Source: Straminergon stramineum (taxonomy: Eukaryota > Streptophyta > Bryopsida > Hypnales > Calliergonaceae). Taken from it: a stretch of DNA of 64,000 nucleotides. Numbering within the stretch: the stretch's first letter is position 1; each line of letters opens with the position of its first letter. Below the pieces are notes generated by a model, which was not told where the DNA came from, searched no databases, and was given only the letters and a program-made list of their open reading frames with translations. A program made the translations under genes and the position numbers. Location of the stretch: contig OY987264.1 of the NCBI GenBank assembly GCA_963920665.1, positions 26,082,906-26,146,905 of the forward strand, given 5' to 3'. Positions 11,701-23,575 of this stretch are shown one piece after another.

Positions 11701-14700
11701 CTTCCAAGCAACACTTGCTACTTAATTATCATGTCGTCGTTCATGTGTCATATAGAATGCCCAGCACATGTCAAAATGAGATAAGGATTCCTCAAACATT
11801 CTTGTTCTTCTTTTAATAGGGTAGCCATTTGCTTTGCTAGGCTACTGACATTTCTTCCAATTCAATGCCATTCCTCTATCCGGTGAGCCTTGATTACTAA
11901 CAAAAAGATTGTGTGAAAAAGCTTTACCTCATCAAAGGCCTCAAAGATGTCAATGCTGGGTTGATGAATGGTGCACACGACGGTTCGCCCAGTATCCACC
12001 GTGTTGCGAACACAACGCATCACAATGGCAGCTGCTCGGGCATCCAGACCACTCGTCGGCTCGTCCATAAAAATGATGGACGGGTTGGCAACCAGCTCCA
12101 CTGCAATCGTCAATCGCTTCCTTTGCTCAGTTGACAACCCCGTGATGCCTGGCAGCCCCACCAACGCATTCTCCAGTGGCTTTAGTTCCACCAAGTCCAA
12201 CACTTCTTCCACGAAAGCCTGCCAAATAGACATTCCTCTCATCATCAGACTCAAAGCTACAAAACCAAAGCCTAAATTTAATTAGGAATAGGGACTTTCA
12301 ATTTCAGCCACTCTATCGAATCGTTAGTTTCCAAATCCAACCCCACGCTATTCTCAGCCCCAGATTCTTGTCTCACAATCATTCCATTCTCGAAGCACAA
12401 GTCTTGAACTGTTACACCCCGACCATAGCCATAGAAACTGATTGCATTGTAGAAACGAAGAGATTGGTGGCTGCGAACTGACCATTTTCTGTTCATCGTC
12501 AATGTCGGACGCTAAACGAAGCCACGCGGAGTAAATGAGAGACTCCCGAACTGTGACTTGCGGAGAGTGAATATCATTTTGCTCGCAGTAACCTGAAATT
12601 CGTGCAAATGTTTTTTGGTTCTTCGGGTATCCTGAGATCCCAATGACACCTTCAATATAACCCCCGGTCTTTCGTCCAGCGAGCACATCCATGAGAGTCG
12701 ACTTCCCAGCTCCACTGACTCCCACCAAAGCCGTCAGTAAACCTGGTCGGAAAGCACCAGTGATTTTGTTGAGTAGCTGAAGCTTCTTCTCTGTCATTTC
12801 GGCTGACTTCATTTCCTGCATAACAAATCATTCAATGGTCATACAGTATATGTTAATGTGGCACCAAATATGTAATAGTCGAGTGCACAGACCTCAGAAA
12901 AAACAGGGAGACAATACTTAAAAGCAGGCGGCTGGAACCATGACAAGTGCTTGAAATTTTTCCACCTAAATTAATACAATAATTTGATAATAAGGTGTTC
13001 ATGGGGATCTCGGATTCCACTCTCGGCTCAAATTTCACTTGCATGGAAAGTAATCGTTCCAGAGTCACGGGGCCCAAATCTCTCAGTTCCCTGTGTTCAT
13101 GATAACATAATCCCTACAGAACTTTGGCTTACCCTGATGGTAGATGTACAAAATGCTAGACGATACTAGCTGCAACAAATTCTAAATATAGATCAGACAT
13201 ATTAAAACATGGATAGTCTAACTACTTGCGGGACTACTTGGTAACTCAAAGCTTCTAAAAGACCATAACTGCATAATTCTCTGCTGGGAATACTTCGGAA
13301 TGTCAGAGCAGGAATGCAAAAGAGGGGAATTTCAGAATCACATTCCAAAGCTCTACAAGGAGACTAGTACATTTGGGGAATCAAGTCCATTTTGGTAACA
13401 ATGCTACGGCTGGCGGAAGCAGTAATTGATGAAAAGTGAGGCGAGACTTACAGCAGGCATGTCGACAAAGTAACTGATGTCGTCAAAGGAGATGGACAAA
13501 GGCTCAAACGGAAGAATCATGCCTCGCTGGTCCTTCCCAACTTCAGTCACGGCCTCCACATCTTCCACATCCGGCTCGCTCCGTTGGCCTATGGACGTCC
13601 GTCTGCTTTGACTGTTGGGCGTTGCAGCGCCTTTCCTGGATCCCATAATGGTGGCTAGCGACCGCGTCTGGCTCGCACTTGATCTGCGTGACTTGGACAT
13701 TCCAGACTTGGACCTGGCCAAGCTAATGTCACCGGTTCTGTTGGCTTCCTTCTCAGCTAGCTCCTCTTCCGACATAATGGCTTGCGGTTTGCCCAACGCT
13801 GAATTCAAAAACAGTCAAAAACGGTCACGGGAGGTTTGAGAATCACGAGGGGTAATATGGAACATCAGTAGTTGAAACTTATATTCTTCCTGAGTATTTT
13901 TCTGATATAATGTGGAAGCGAAAGAAAACTCACCTGGCATGTAGCCCAGACTAATAGTGAAGCCGAGGTTGAACAAGATGTAGAACCCAATGAGAACGCC
14001 AATGCCAAGCCAGTACCAATAATCCTCGACATACTGCCCATACGATTTCAGGATTCCAATTCCAATGCTCTCCGAATTAGTCGCAGAAATAGGCTGTATG
14101 GCAAAAACGAAACCCAATTCTTCATGAGAGAAGATAAGAACATCCTTGAACTCTTCACTAAGAACTTCTCTACAGCGCGGTACAGGATTATCTTGCACAA
14201 TCGTCCAATATCATTTACTGAAGCACAATTCTCATACTACGTCATAGTCTTCTCCTTGAGACCCGAGTTGACAGTCATATTAAAAGAGAACAAGCATAAC
14301 AATTCAAGCAAATTCCCATTGCCCTTTCACAAAGACAAGCACCCTGCTAGACAGGTTTAGCAAAATCCCACCTCAACAAATTCAGGACCGATATTCAAGT
14401 GCGCTCTCACAAAATACGAAAAGGAGAAAATCTAGAATGGTATGACACAATTGTATCAAATCCACGAACCCCAAACTGGAGAGAGCCTGACCTTATCCCA
14501 TCGTTCGTCAAGAAACTCATTGACAGAGATAGCGTTCACCGAGTAACTCAAACTGCTCGTCCAATACCCCCACCTCCACCAAATCGGAAGTTCCGCGCGC
14601 GGCATAATAAACCCGCCCAGCATGAAAATCAGTAGAATGAGGATCCACCCCAACGTAAAACCCAAGGTGATGGTCCGGCAAACCCCAGCGACGAACCGGA

Positions 14701-17700
14701 ACATCCCCCCGGCCTGCTGTTGGATCATAAACAGAAGCAAGTACTGCTTGAAAAACCGACTAGCATCTGGTGCATACCCAGTGACATAGTAAGTCATGCA
14801 AGTGAAGATCCCGCACTGGAGAAGTGAGAGCGGGATGGCGAGCACCATAGCGGAGATGGAGTACGCCCACGCAGGGGCGAACAGCATGTCGCGTTGCTTG
14901 ACGAGGACGGGGAGGCGACCGATGGTGGACGCGAGCTCTCCGAAGCCTGTGAACATCACCACGATCACGGCGTAGAAGAGGGCGTTTAAGTAGAGCGAAG
15001 CGGAGGCGATGGAGTCTTGGTTGAGGCGGGTGCGGAAGAAGACGGTCATGGAGATGAAGGCGCCTATTGTGATCTGGAAAACAGGCAGTGGGGGAGCAGG
15101 GTTGATTATGCTTGACTAGGAATTTTATGTTTGGCAATCAGTTTTGAGACATTCTGAGGATGACATTCACTAGAAAAAAAACTGTCGAATCGAGGTTGGC
15201 AGGTTAAAACAGCGAAGAAAACATCATCTTTCTTAATATCAACCACTGTACGAGGGCATAGTATCTCAAAACAGACACTTGAATGCAGGGTTTGTTATGC
15301 TTGACTAGGAGATTTATATTTTGTTGAACCATTCTGAGGATGACATTCAAGTAAACAACCGTGTTGAATCAATATTGGGAGGTTAAAACAGCTTGTTATA
15401 TCATCATTCTTAATAGTCTATCAATACTAAAAAAGATTCTGTTATCTTGAAACCAGGAATTAGTACCGAGAGGAGTAACGCCGAATTCGTTATAATGGGC
15501 GAGTCAGTAACAGAATTGAGGGATTCAAGTGTACAAAACTCTGAAAACTAGGACTGACTTTTCAGACAAGCGCCTGGAAACTTGCCAAATGTCTGAAATT
15601 GGAGCATCTTAGATGGATTCAGTCGGGTAACTGATAGTGCGACAGATTCACTGAAAATCACAGTTTTAATAATATGAGGATAGTTCTGAATTTTCTTTCT
15701 TGAAGCCATTTGAATTTGCAATGTGGATAGTCATGTATGAATACCTCGAACACCATGACGATGAAGACGATGGCGTTCCGTTTCATAAGAATAAGCTCCC
15801 GGTCGAAGGTAACCCTGAAAAGCTCCAGTTTTGAGATTGTGTAGTTCTGCTTTGCTAGAGCTGCCGGATGACATTTCTCCTTTGGATATGGGTCCGCAAG
15901 CTCGTCCTGGATTTGAGTACCCACTGGGAATTTCTGGAAGAGTTCCACAAATTTCTTCACGGGAACATATCGGTACGGTTTGCGCTTATCCATCCAATAT
16001 TGCTCTTGGTCCTTGCGGGAAGTTACCTGCAGGAGGAGACCACATTAAATTTTCTTGTATTACTGTCTGATAGGGTAATCCATAGAGGATTTTAGACCTT
16101 GAGGAATGCGCGTAGAAAGAGAATGCAGTTGAAATTGGACTGACCAATCAATCAACAGCATAAATACTTTGAGAATTCCAATGTTCAATTCAATTTATGG
16201 TCCGGAAGTGGGAGGGCTAGAAAAAGAAAGCTTAGGATTGAAAACTTTAGTGTCCACTCTCAAATATTAACACTTGAACATGGGCATTCACTGAGGAATA
16301 CACCACATTCCACTGAAGTTACCAAAACCAAGACCACTTGGATCTAAAATAGGTTAGAACACAGGTTTTAATACATTGTTTTTAAGCTACCATAAAGATA
16401 CTGTAGAACAGTACAAGAACACAAAGAGGTTCTCTTCTTAAATAATTGCTGCATTAAACACCATTTCATTTACTAGTTTTGTTCTGCTTTGTTTCTATTT
16501 TATAAAGCATTGTTTTGTTCTGTTTTGTTTCTGTTTTATAAAGTTTTGTTGTGTTCTGTTCTGTGTGTTATAAACCTGTACTTAAAGTTTTACTGTGACG
16601 TTGCATTCGACAAAATCTGAAACCCAGTAATACAGGCATAGAACCAAGTAACGCACCTCTTGCAAGAAATCAGCAATACCCTTCCTCTCCGGAGATTTGA
16701 ACCCACAAGACTCAAAAAACTCCTCGACCCGTGTGATAGGCCCGTTGTAAACCACCTGGCTCTCGGAGAGCAAGAGCACGTCGTCAAAGAGGTTGAAGAC
16801 CTCCGGCGCTGGCTGCAACAACGAGATCATCACGGACGCTGACATATCGTGAGTGTACCTCTGCAGGCTTCTCACGATGCTGAATGTGGTGGAGCTGTCT
16901 AACCCTGTCGAAATTTCGTCCATGAACAACACTTTCATAGGACCCACGATCAATTCTCCTGCACAGCGGGAAACAATGCCACTCCACGTACGAAATTATC
17001 ACCAAAAATTCGTTTGAATGAATAGATTTTAGTGACGGGCGTTTCCAGTGGTTTTGGTGAAAGTTTGTGCAACTATGCAGGACTGAAATCTAGCTTCGTC
17101 CTGGATTTCTGAGGAAGAACTGCTTGCGCATCTCAGTTTGGCAATTGGGAAAAGTTCTGCCATTTTCATGAATATTTCCATGAACTGTGCGCCCCGCGGA
17201 ACTAAGTCACTGCATATTCCAGGAATCAGCTGCAAATTTTCTGAACATACGCACTAGTAATCTAACAGAAGGTGATTGGATCTTGTAGGGGAATATTCGT
17301 TACAATAGCGTTCTTTTAGAGTGACATTCAAGTGGGGCACCTGTGGTGACGCGTTTCTTTTGACCTCCTGAAATGCCTCGCCGCATTTCGTCGCCGACTA
17401 TGGTATCTGCACACATGTCGAGGCCAAGCATCTGCAAAATTGAGCAGTCAGCAAATTTCAACAAAAGAAAGTGGAGCACTCCTCCGGCCTTGTCAGCGGG
17501 ACCTGACCAATTCGCGCATTCAACGAACTGGCTGAAACCCATATTTATAGCGCATTAAAGAAAGAGAGTGAGAGAGAGACAAAGAAGTTTGCATAGAGAA
17601 AGTACTAAACTTGTTGCCAAATGCTCCGGTTCTCGTGCCAAGAGAATAGAGATGAAATACAAAGGAATAGGAGTGAAGATTTTAATCCAGCAAGTTCATT

Positions 17701-20700
17701 CAAATCTACGACATCTCCAATGCAAATCATAAAACTACATCCGCGAATACAAGGGGATAAGAAAACACACCCTCAAGTTGTACTCGACAGCAATGCTTCC
17801 ATTAGCTCCTGGCAGGGCTGTTGCCTGGAGAACAGTAACCAGGTCAAAAGAGAAACTCATACAAGCATCCAAATAGGGAAGAGAGCTAGAGATATCAAAA
17901 CAGAGCTTCCAAAACCAATCAAAATAGTTTGTACACCCTCAAAACATTACAAACCCAGCGGTCCAAAGCAAGCTCGGTCTATATTAAGGTCAGATTTCCA
18001 CTATACATAAAGGGCTCTGAAGTACAAATGTTCTCGAACTACAGATCAAAATTGGAATGCATTGCTCACTTTCATGTACGTGTCCACGTCAGGATCAGGC
18101 CTAATCCCCGCCTGCTTTTCCCTCTTCGTAACCTCCTCCAAAATTCCTGAACCATCATGGGAACCAGTATAAATTCCTGGATAAAATATGTTCCTAAACG
18201 GAAGATACTAGAGAACTGAGACAGGAGAGAAATCAGAAATAGGATCATAATCAGCCCGTGAAGGATAGGCTAAAGAATGTTTTGCAGTACTCAATCTGGG
18301 TCAATCTATTGAGCTAAGAGAAAATCTAAACTTCATCTGATTCAACTCGATTTAGGTGAAATCACAAAAGATGAAAAATACCGAATTGGGATCCAACGCC
18401 CAGAACATGCGCAGAAAAGTCCATCGTCTCGCGAACAGTAAGTTCACCGACGTGAAGGTCATGCTGGCTGACATAAGCCGCCGTTTTCTGTGGCACAAAC
18501 TCACTGAAGCCGTAGCCGTTGTAGGTCACTTTGCCCTCCGTCTTGAGGCCCCGGTCAAGCTTCCCGGCCAGTGCTAGCAACAACGTCGTCTTTCCTGAGC
18601 TTGGTGGCCCCAGCAGCAATGTCATTCTGCATCACCACACAAAAATTCATCACAAACAAATCATTCAAACAAGGTGCAAGGCAACAAAAAAAATACAGTT
18701 AAGGTAGAAAATATTAAAACCTTTAGGAACCTGGTTATGTCTCCTGTACCAACCACTGTTACCAACAGCAACTCGGTTCTTCAAATGAGCACTTGATTAG
18801 GTTTCAATTAGCAACAGCTGAAAGCAAGACTTGGCTAAATTGGTGGATGGGCAGAGAGTTGTCAACTGACCCTTCCACCACCCACTCAATGTATGATTGT
18901 ATAAGAAAATCTACCCAGGCATTGAGTGAGGAACAATTGCTCGCAAGAGAGAGCTTGGCTTTCGTTGTAACCAAATTGAGCTCTCCAATGAGCTCTGTTT
19001 GGGTGATCTCCCAATGAATTCACACTCCTACATATTGATTAGAATGTCTAAACAGTGTGGGAAACAGTGAGTAAACCTCGCTAACGACTTTCGGAAACTA
19101 AGTTTCCGACCAATGTGAAATCTTACCGGCCAGGTTTGAGGGAGCCGCTCACATTGTCCAAAATAGTGATCTTCTGCTTCTTTGATCGAAGCAGATACGC
19201 TTTGTTGAGGAAGCCCTGATCAATTGACACCAAAAGTCAGCAAAAAAGTTGAAAATCTCACAATTCATCATCGGCAAGTGTGAACGAAGGTTCTGGGGGT
19301 TGAATGAAACATTAGCTGATAAAAACGACGAGCAAGTTGTATTAAGAATTAACAACATGGTGGAGTGATCACCTCAACGATATCTCGCACGATGTTCACA
19401 AGCGTCGGCAAACCCCGATTCCCCACATGACAGTCCGCCTGAATCGACAGATTCTCGTACCGCACCTCAATCGTGGGCAGATCAATTCCGACTCTACATC
19501 ACACCCCAGATTCACAACCTCAAATTCACAAGCACTATCAAAATGCACTCATTAGTATCTTCACTTCCAACGTGCAAGACTTGCATTCTGCAATAAGAGT
19601 GAAGTCTCAAATAAAGACTTGAAAATTCTACTGCTCTTAGACAGGAATTTGAAGCTCAAAAATACAGAGAGCTCAAAATGGGTGGGGGTGCGGGTGGGGG
19701 TGGGGGGAAGGATAATCTTGCAGTGGAATCAAACACACTTGAAACTTTGCAGATTTGTCCAGGTTCCATTCATGCCCAAGTAGTGGAGTATCCACGGGTC
19801 AAAAGTAATATCATTATCAGCATTCAAAATCTACGCAAAACAGCGATTGTCACATAGTACATCTCTCATCAAGCAAACCAAAAAAACCCCTCGAATTGCG
19901 CAATAGTGAAAACAACGAACAGACTTGCGAAAAGGGGCAATTCTCAAACAGGATTTTAAAACTCTACTGCTTCTAGACAAGAATTTCAAGCTCAAAATGC
20001 AGAGAGTTCAACACGGGGGAAAAAAGTAGAGGATCTTGCAGTTCAATCAAACACCCTCAAGGCTTTGCAGATTTGTCTAAGACCCATTCACGTCCCAAGG
20101 AGTTGACCATCCATGCATCTCAAGTGCCGATACCCTTATATCAATGTTCAAAATCTATGCCAAAAATTTTATGTCACATCGCACATCACTCGTCCCGCAA
20201 ACCAAACAAAAATTCTCCAATAGTGAATACAACGAACAGAGAAAGAGTGTCAGACTTTGCGTAAACCGGAAATTCCCAAACAAGACTTGAACAATCAATT
20301 TCATAAATTGAGTAATATTTTTGAAAACGGGACTTCCTCTCAAGGCAGACGTGGCCCTCACCTGTCGAGACGTTTTCGCACTTTAGCCAGGAGCTGCTCA
20401 TCGTCAGCGTCAGTCGGCCGATATAGTTTCCCCAACAAATGATTAAAATCCTTCGTCGACAGGTCCTTCACATCCATGTGCCTCACACTGCCCGTATCCT
20501 TTTCGAACACCGACGTTCGCAGTCGATTAAAAGTCGGCAGCTTCTCCAGCGCCGCCCACTTCAAATCATTCTCATCATCCTCCCGTGAGGATCCCATGGC
20601 CTGCGACTCCAAAGGGTTGGAGCCTCCGAAGAAGCTATACCGCGCGGACCGCGACAAGCTGTCCGAGAATCTGTTGCTGGATCCTCGAAAACTGCGAGAC

Positions 20701-20828
20701 AGGTTGAGACTCTGGCGCCGTGAACCTCCCTTAGACGAAGGACCCTCTCGGGAGATGTGCCTTGAGTGCTCTTCATCGCCGAGTTCGACGTCCTCCGCCT
20801 TCGCGAGTTTCCCATTCGTCTCCGCCAT
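8706..20828 (-). CDS. Full-size PDR-type ABCG transporter
   Basis: ATP-driven exporter of the pleiotropic drug resistance group (plasma membrane in known plant members; substrates include defence compounds, hormones, cutin or lignin precursors). Twenty exons: 20828-20362, 19493-19373, 19215-19127, 18626-18382, 18146-18070, 17824-17771, 17431-17341, 16958-16657, 16026-15745, 15073-14492, 14093-13934, 13798-13452, 12815-12483, 12218-11928, 11508-11425, 11216-11083, 10660-10433, 10314-10143, 9704-9450, 8975-8706; total 4584 nt, 1527 residues. The order is NBD1-TMD1-NBD2-TMD2. NBD1: GPPSSGKTT at 232-240, ISGGQKKRV from 371, LFMDEISTG from 392. NBD2: GVSGAGKST at 971-979, LSTEQRKR from 1078, IFMDEPTSG from 1099. 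NPATWMLEV and FLIPRP, typical PDR signatures, are present. The N-terminus is Ser/Arg-rich. A longer frame above 20828 has no ATG, so this ATG is chosen. Slightly longer than the usual 1420-1500 residues because of Ser-rich N-terminal and linker segments. The substrate cannot be told. Confidence 0.95.
15096..15460. repeat. 189-bp tandem duplication in a PDR intron
   Basis: In the intron between exons 9 and 10, the unit starting gcagggttgattatgcttga (15096) recurs at 15285, with the shared blocks attctgaggatgacattca and aggttaaaacagc. The copies have diverged by substitutions and small indels. Confidence 0.8.
16477..16566. repeat. 36-bp tandem repeat in a PDR intron
   Basis: Two full units (16477 and 16513) and a partial third, built on ttttgttctg..tttgtttct..tttataaag, in the intron between exons 8 and 9. 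The minus strand is purine-rich here. Confidence 0.75.
19625..20290. repeat. 336-bp tandem duplication in PDR intron 1
   Basis: The unit starting ctactgctcttagacagg at 19628 recurs as ctactgcttctagacaag at 19964. Shared landmarks include tttgcagatttgtc, caatagtgaa.acaacgaacaga and ttcaaaatctatgc. A G-rich run (ggtgggggtgcgggtggggg) sits only in the first copy. Confidence 0.85.
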
Positions 20829-20911
20829 AGCTGCTGCTTCAAAGCTCTGTTTCAATGTGCCCACTTGGGAGCTCTATTCCGGGTTTCTGCCGTGGTTAAT
20901 TTCTCATGGCC
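20829..20911 (-). promoter_or_regulatory. PDR 5' leader with a possible leader intron and a minimal uORF
   Basis: On the minus strand TTTGTGTTTCTTTTGCAG ends at 20912, a good 3' splice site, so exon sequence may begin at 20911, 83 bases before the start ATG. Within this leader lies ATG AGA AAT TAA (20907-20896), a four-codon uORF. No core promoter could be assigned with confidence; transcript data are lacking, so this is inference. Confidence 0.45.
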
Positions 20912-22149
20912 CTGCAAAAGAAACACAAAGACCGCATTCAATTCTTCATTTCCAAATTCAAGCGGGAGAGCAAGAGAAGAAGAGTAATGTAGGTGCAAAG
21001 ACCATTGTCACTCGAGTCTAATGGGTAAGTTAGCTAGTTCAACAATCTACAGGTAAGCTAATTGTATCTACAGGTGTTGCAGTCAGCAGTACTACGATGG
21101 AGCTTCCTGTCGGAGGAAAACTATGACACAAAACATGAAGTCAAACTGACATGAAAAGAAATGCGGGACGAAACTCAACAGAGTGGCGTCAAATTCACAG
21201 ACGAAGCTCACATGGTACTAGACGAAATCCTCTGTTTCCAGATAGAATGCAAGCGATTCTAGAAGCTAAGTGTGTGAGTGAACAAGGAAGAGAGCAGGAG
21301 AGATTGCAGTCTCCACTTCGGAACTTTAATACCGAAACCCAGCGTATATTATATTACCTTTCTTTTCTTTGCAGACAGCAGGAGCGAAGAGAACGAAAAT
21401 ATGAACAATATTAAAATGACGCCAGTCCTTGGCTGGGACTGCTGGTTCGCCAGCTCTGGTGGTCTGTTCCTTCCCCACTCTGCAAATTGCAGGAGAGTTT
21501 TCTTCTTGCCCCAAACTCGTAATATCATAGCTTTGGGGAAGTGGAAGATTCGTTGAGAAGCAGCTGCGGGGAAGCCGGCATAACTTAGTCATCCACCCCA
21601 TGCACATACGCAGTTTACTGGCCAGTGCCGGCGGCTGATGGCGTCCCGCCCGCCAGCCCTCGGCTCGGCACTAAGGGCCTGTTCGCATGGAGAGACCGGA
21701 CCTACTCTCCAAACCGGCCCAGGTGATTCACATGGCCAAATTGGCAACTCCATTTCCATTGTGGAGCTCCGGCCCCTCCCATTCTCTACCCTCCTTGAAT
21801 TTAAAATTTACAAGCCCACTCTCCTTGACATCAACCCAACTTACTAAATATTTTTAATCTGAGATTATTCTTCATTTGTCTCCTTGTCTCACACCATGCA
21901 ATATCTCCTTTGATATTTGTCTTGTCACCTACTCCCCATGTTCTCAATGAAAGGCTCTCACACTCTATTCATGCAAATTCATAGTCTTTCATTATCTCTT
22001 TGGAGTTTGGAGTTCGGAGGTCTTTGTTGGAGTTCTTGACCATGGATTTGAATTTATTGTCTCAAGGTACCCTTCTTGGTAAGTTTCTCTCTCCAATGAT
22101 TTGTGCCTTGCTTTGCCTAAAGACAGGAGGTTTAGCTTAGTTTAGTACA
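20912..22149. other. 5' flank of the PDR gene, no gene found
   Basis: Contains the presumed leader intron and promoter of the PDR gene. Around 21610-21790 the DNA becomes GC-rich (gggcctgttcgcatgg near 21675), which resembles ends of some plant DNA transposons, but no matching second end was found. The rest shows nothing recognisable. Confidence 0.5.
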
Positions 22150-22356
22150 AGAAAAAGGGGTGTTTTAAGTGGGTTTTTAAGTATAGTTCTAGACATAAGA
22201 TTATAAATTATGACCTTTAAGGAGTTTTTTGGTAAAAATTTACTATAAATACATGTGTTTTTAGTAAAATTTTATTGAAAATCTCCTTAAAGGTCATTAC
22301 TTATAATCTTATGACTAGGACTATACTTAAAACTCACTTAAAACACACCTTTTCTC
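22150..22356. mobile_element. MITE-like palindromic element
   Basis: Two arms of about 73 bp, 22151-22224 and 22283-22355, are inverted copies of each other: gtgttttaagtgggttttta on the left matches the complement of taaaactcacttaaaacac on the right, and ttataaattatgacctttaaggag matches ctccttaaaggtcattacttataa. The loop of about 58 bp is AT-rich and non-coding. Total size and structure fit a foldback or MITE element. Target-site duplication is unclear. Confidence 0.75.
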
Positions 22357-22387
22357 TTATATTGGTTTGTCTATAATCATGATGTGC

Positions 22388-22935
22388 CATGTGAATCTTT
22401 CTCAAGCACTCTACAAGGGTTTGTAAACATTTTTGAGCTTGTTGTGTTGCACTATTTAATATAAACATCTATAATATTGGTTCCTCATGCAAATCTTTCC
22501 ACAAACATTTCTAGCAAGTGGTTTAGCTTGTTGTACTTTAGTATGTATTCATTGACTAAAGACCATGATGGATTCTCATGCAAATCTTTCACAAGCATTA
22601 TGTTAGGCTTTGTAAACATTTTTTAACCTACTATGCTCCATTATTGACTATTAATTTTGATAATAAAATTATCACTTCTTTATGTCATAGGTCCTCATGC
22701 AAATTTTTTTAACAAGCATTTTGCTAAGGTCCACCTACCATTTTTGACCTTGATGTGCTTCATCATTGACTATTAATTTGCATAATAAAATTATTTGTTC
22801 CTTATACCATGGATCTTCATGCAAATTTTTGCACAAGTATCGCTAGGATTCACATACCATTATTGAGACTAATTTGATTCATCATTCAATATTAATTTTC
22901 TTAATAAAATCATGTCTTGCTTATATAATGGATCC
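22388..22935. repeat. Degenerate tandem array, about 91-122 bp period
   Basis: Five units marked by catg(c/t)(a/g)aatc/ttttt at 22388, 22486, 22577, 22696 and 22818, each followed by an acaagca(t/c)t-like block, and in later units by ttgactattaattt..ataataaaat. The unit length drifts from 91 to 122 bp. Confidence 0.7.
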
Positions 22936-22959
22936 TACTTTTAGGCACAATGACTTGGT

Positions 22960-23500
22960 TGAGGTCCCCTTCAAATGTGCCACAATTTTCATCCCATCCT
23001 AAGGCTCCATCACAATTTGAGTTTCTTGATCTAAATGACTTAGATCCATCTCAAAATGATGAAGATGATTGTGAAATGGGAGAGATTCAAGGGGACATTG
23101 TGCCTTAGAGGGTATATATAAAAGGGCCTTGGAATACTTCAGACCTTATAGTTATGCTTGTTGTCAAAAAAACATATTGTTTTACATATGGTCTTAGTGC
23201 TAGTTCAAAGGCTCTTCACAAAACCTAGACACGAACATTGGGGACTTGTTTCTCAAAATTGTTATTAGCAAGGAATTGGTCACTCTGGACAATCAATTTC
23301 AAGATTAGTTTGAAGGTGTCTACGGAAATTACCAAAAAATTTGGGATTAGGAAAAGAATATATCTAGTGGCAAAAAAACTATTGGATAATGGATGCAAGT
23401 GAAAAGAAGGTAATCAAGGGATTAAAGGCTACAATGTAATGTAAAGTTTATGATTACATGGCTAGTTGGTTACTTGACTCTTCTCAATCAACCAATCCTA
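22960..23500 (+). pseudogene. Decayed Myb/SANT (trihelix)-like DNA-binding ORF
   Basis: Plus-strand fragments read in overlapping frames. Around 23100-23220 there is GPWNTSDLIVMLVVKK. From 23233 one frame gives IGDLFLKIVISKELVTLDNQ, then F-E-GVYGNYQKIWD, EKNISSGKK and, after a one-base shift, YWIMDASEKK and VYDYMASWLL. The spacing of tryptophans and the SGK..YW..M...E+K block are typical of Myb/SANT-like (trihelix) domains, including those accompanying PIF/Harbinger-type elements. Two tryptophan positions are now TAG, plus other stops and frameshifts, so it is not functional. Function and family are inferred. Confidence 0.5.
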
Positions 23501-23575
23501 TAGACATTATTGATTCATTGGATCACGCTGTGGACATAGGTGAGAAATTTCTGACAACCTACTCTTTATTTATTT

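Noticed and set aside
20829..20864. Longer N-terminus for the PDR protein starting at 20864
   Set aside because: The codon there is GTG; the first in-frame ATG is at 20828.
20476..21021. 181-codon plus-strand open frame over PDR exon 1
   Set aside because: It is the antisense shadow of a Ser/Arg-rich coding exon whose frame is confirmed by the complete transporter model.
21675..21700. GC-rich gggcctgttcgcatgg resembling a DNA transposon end
   Set aside because: No partner terminus or target duplication could be found nearby.
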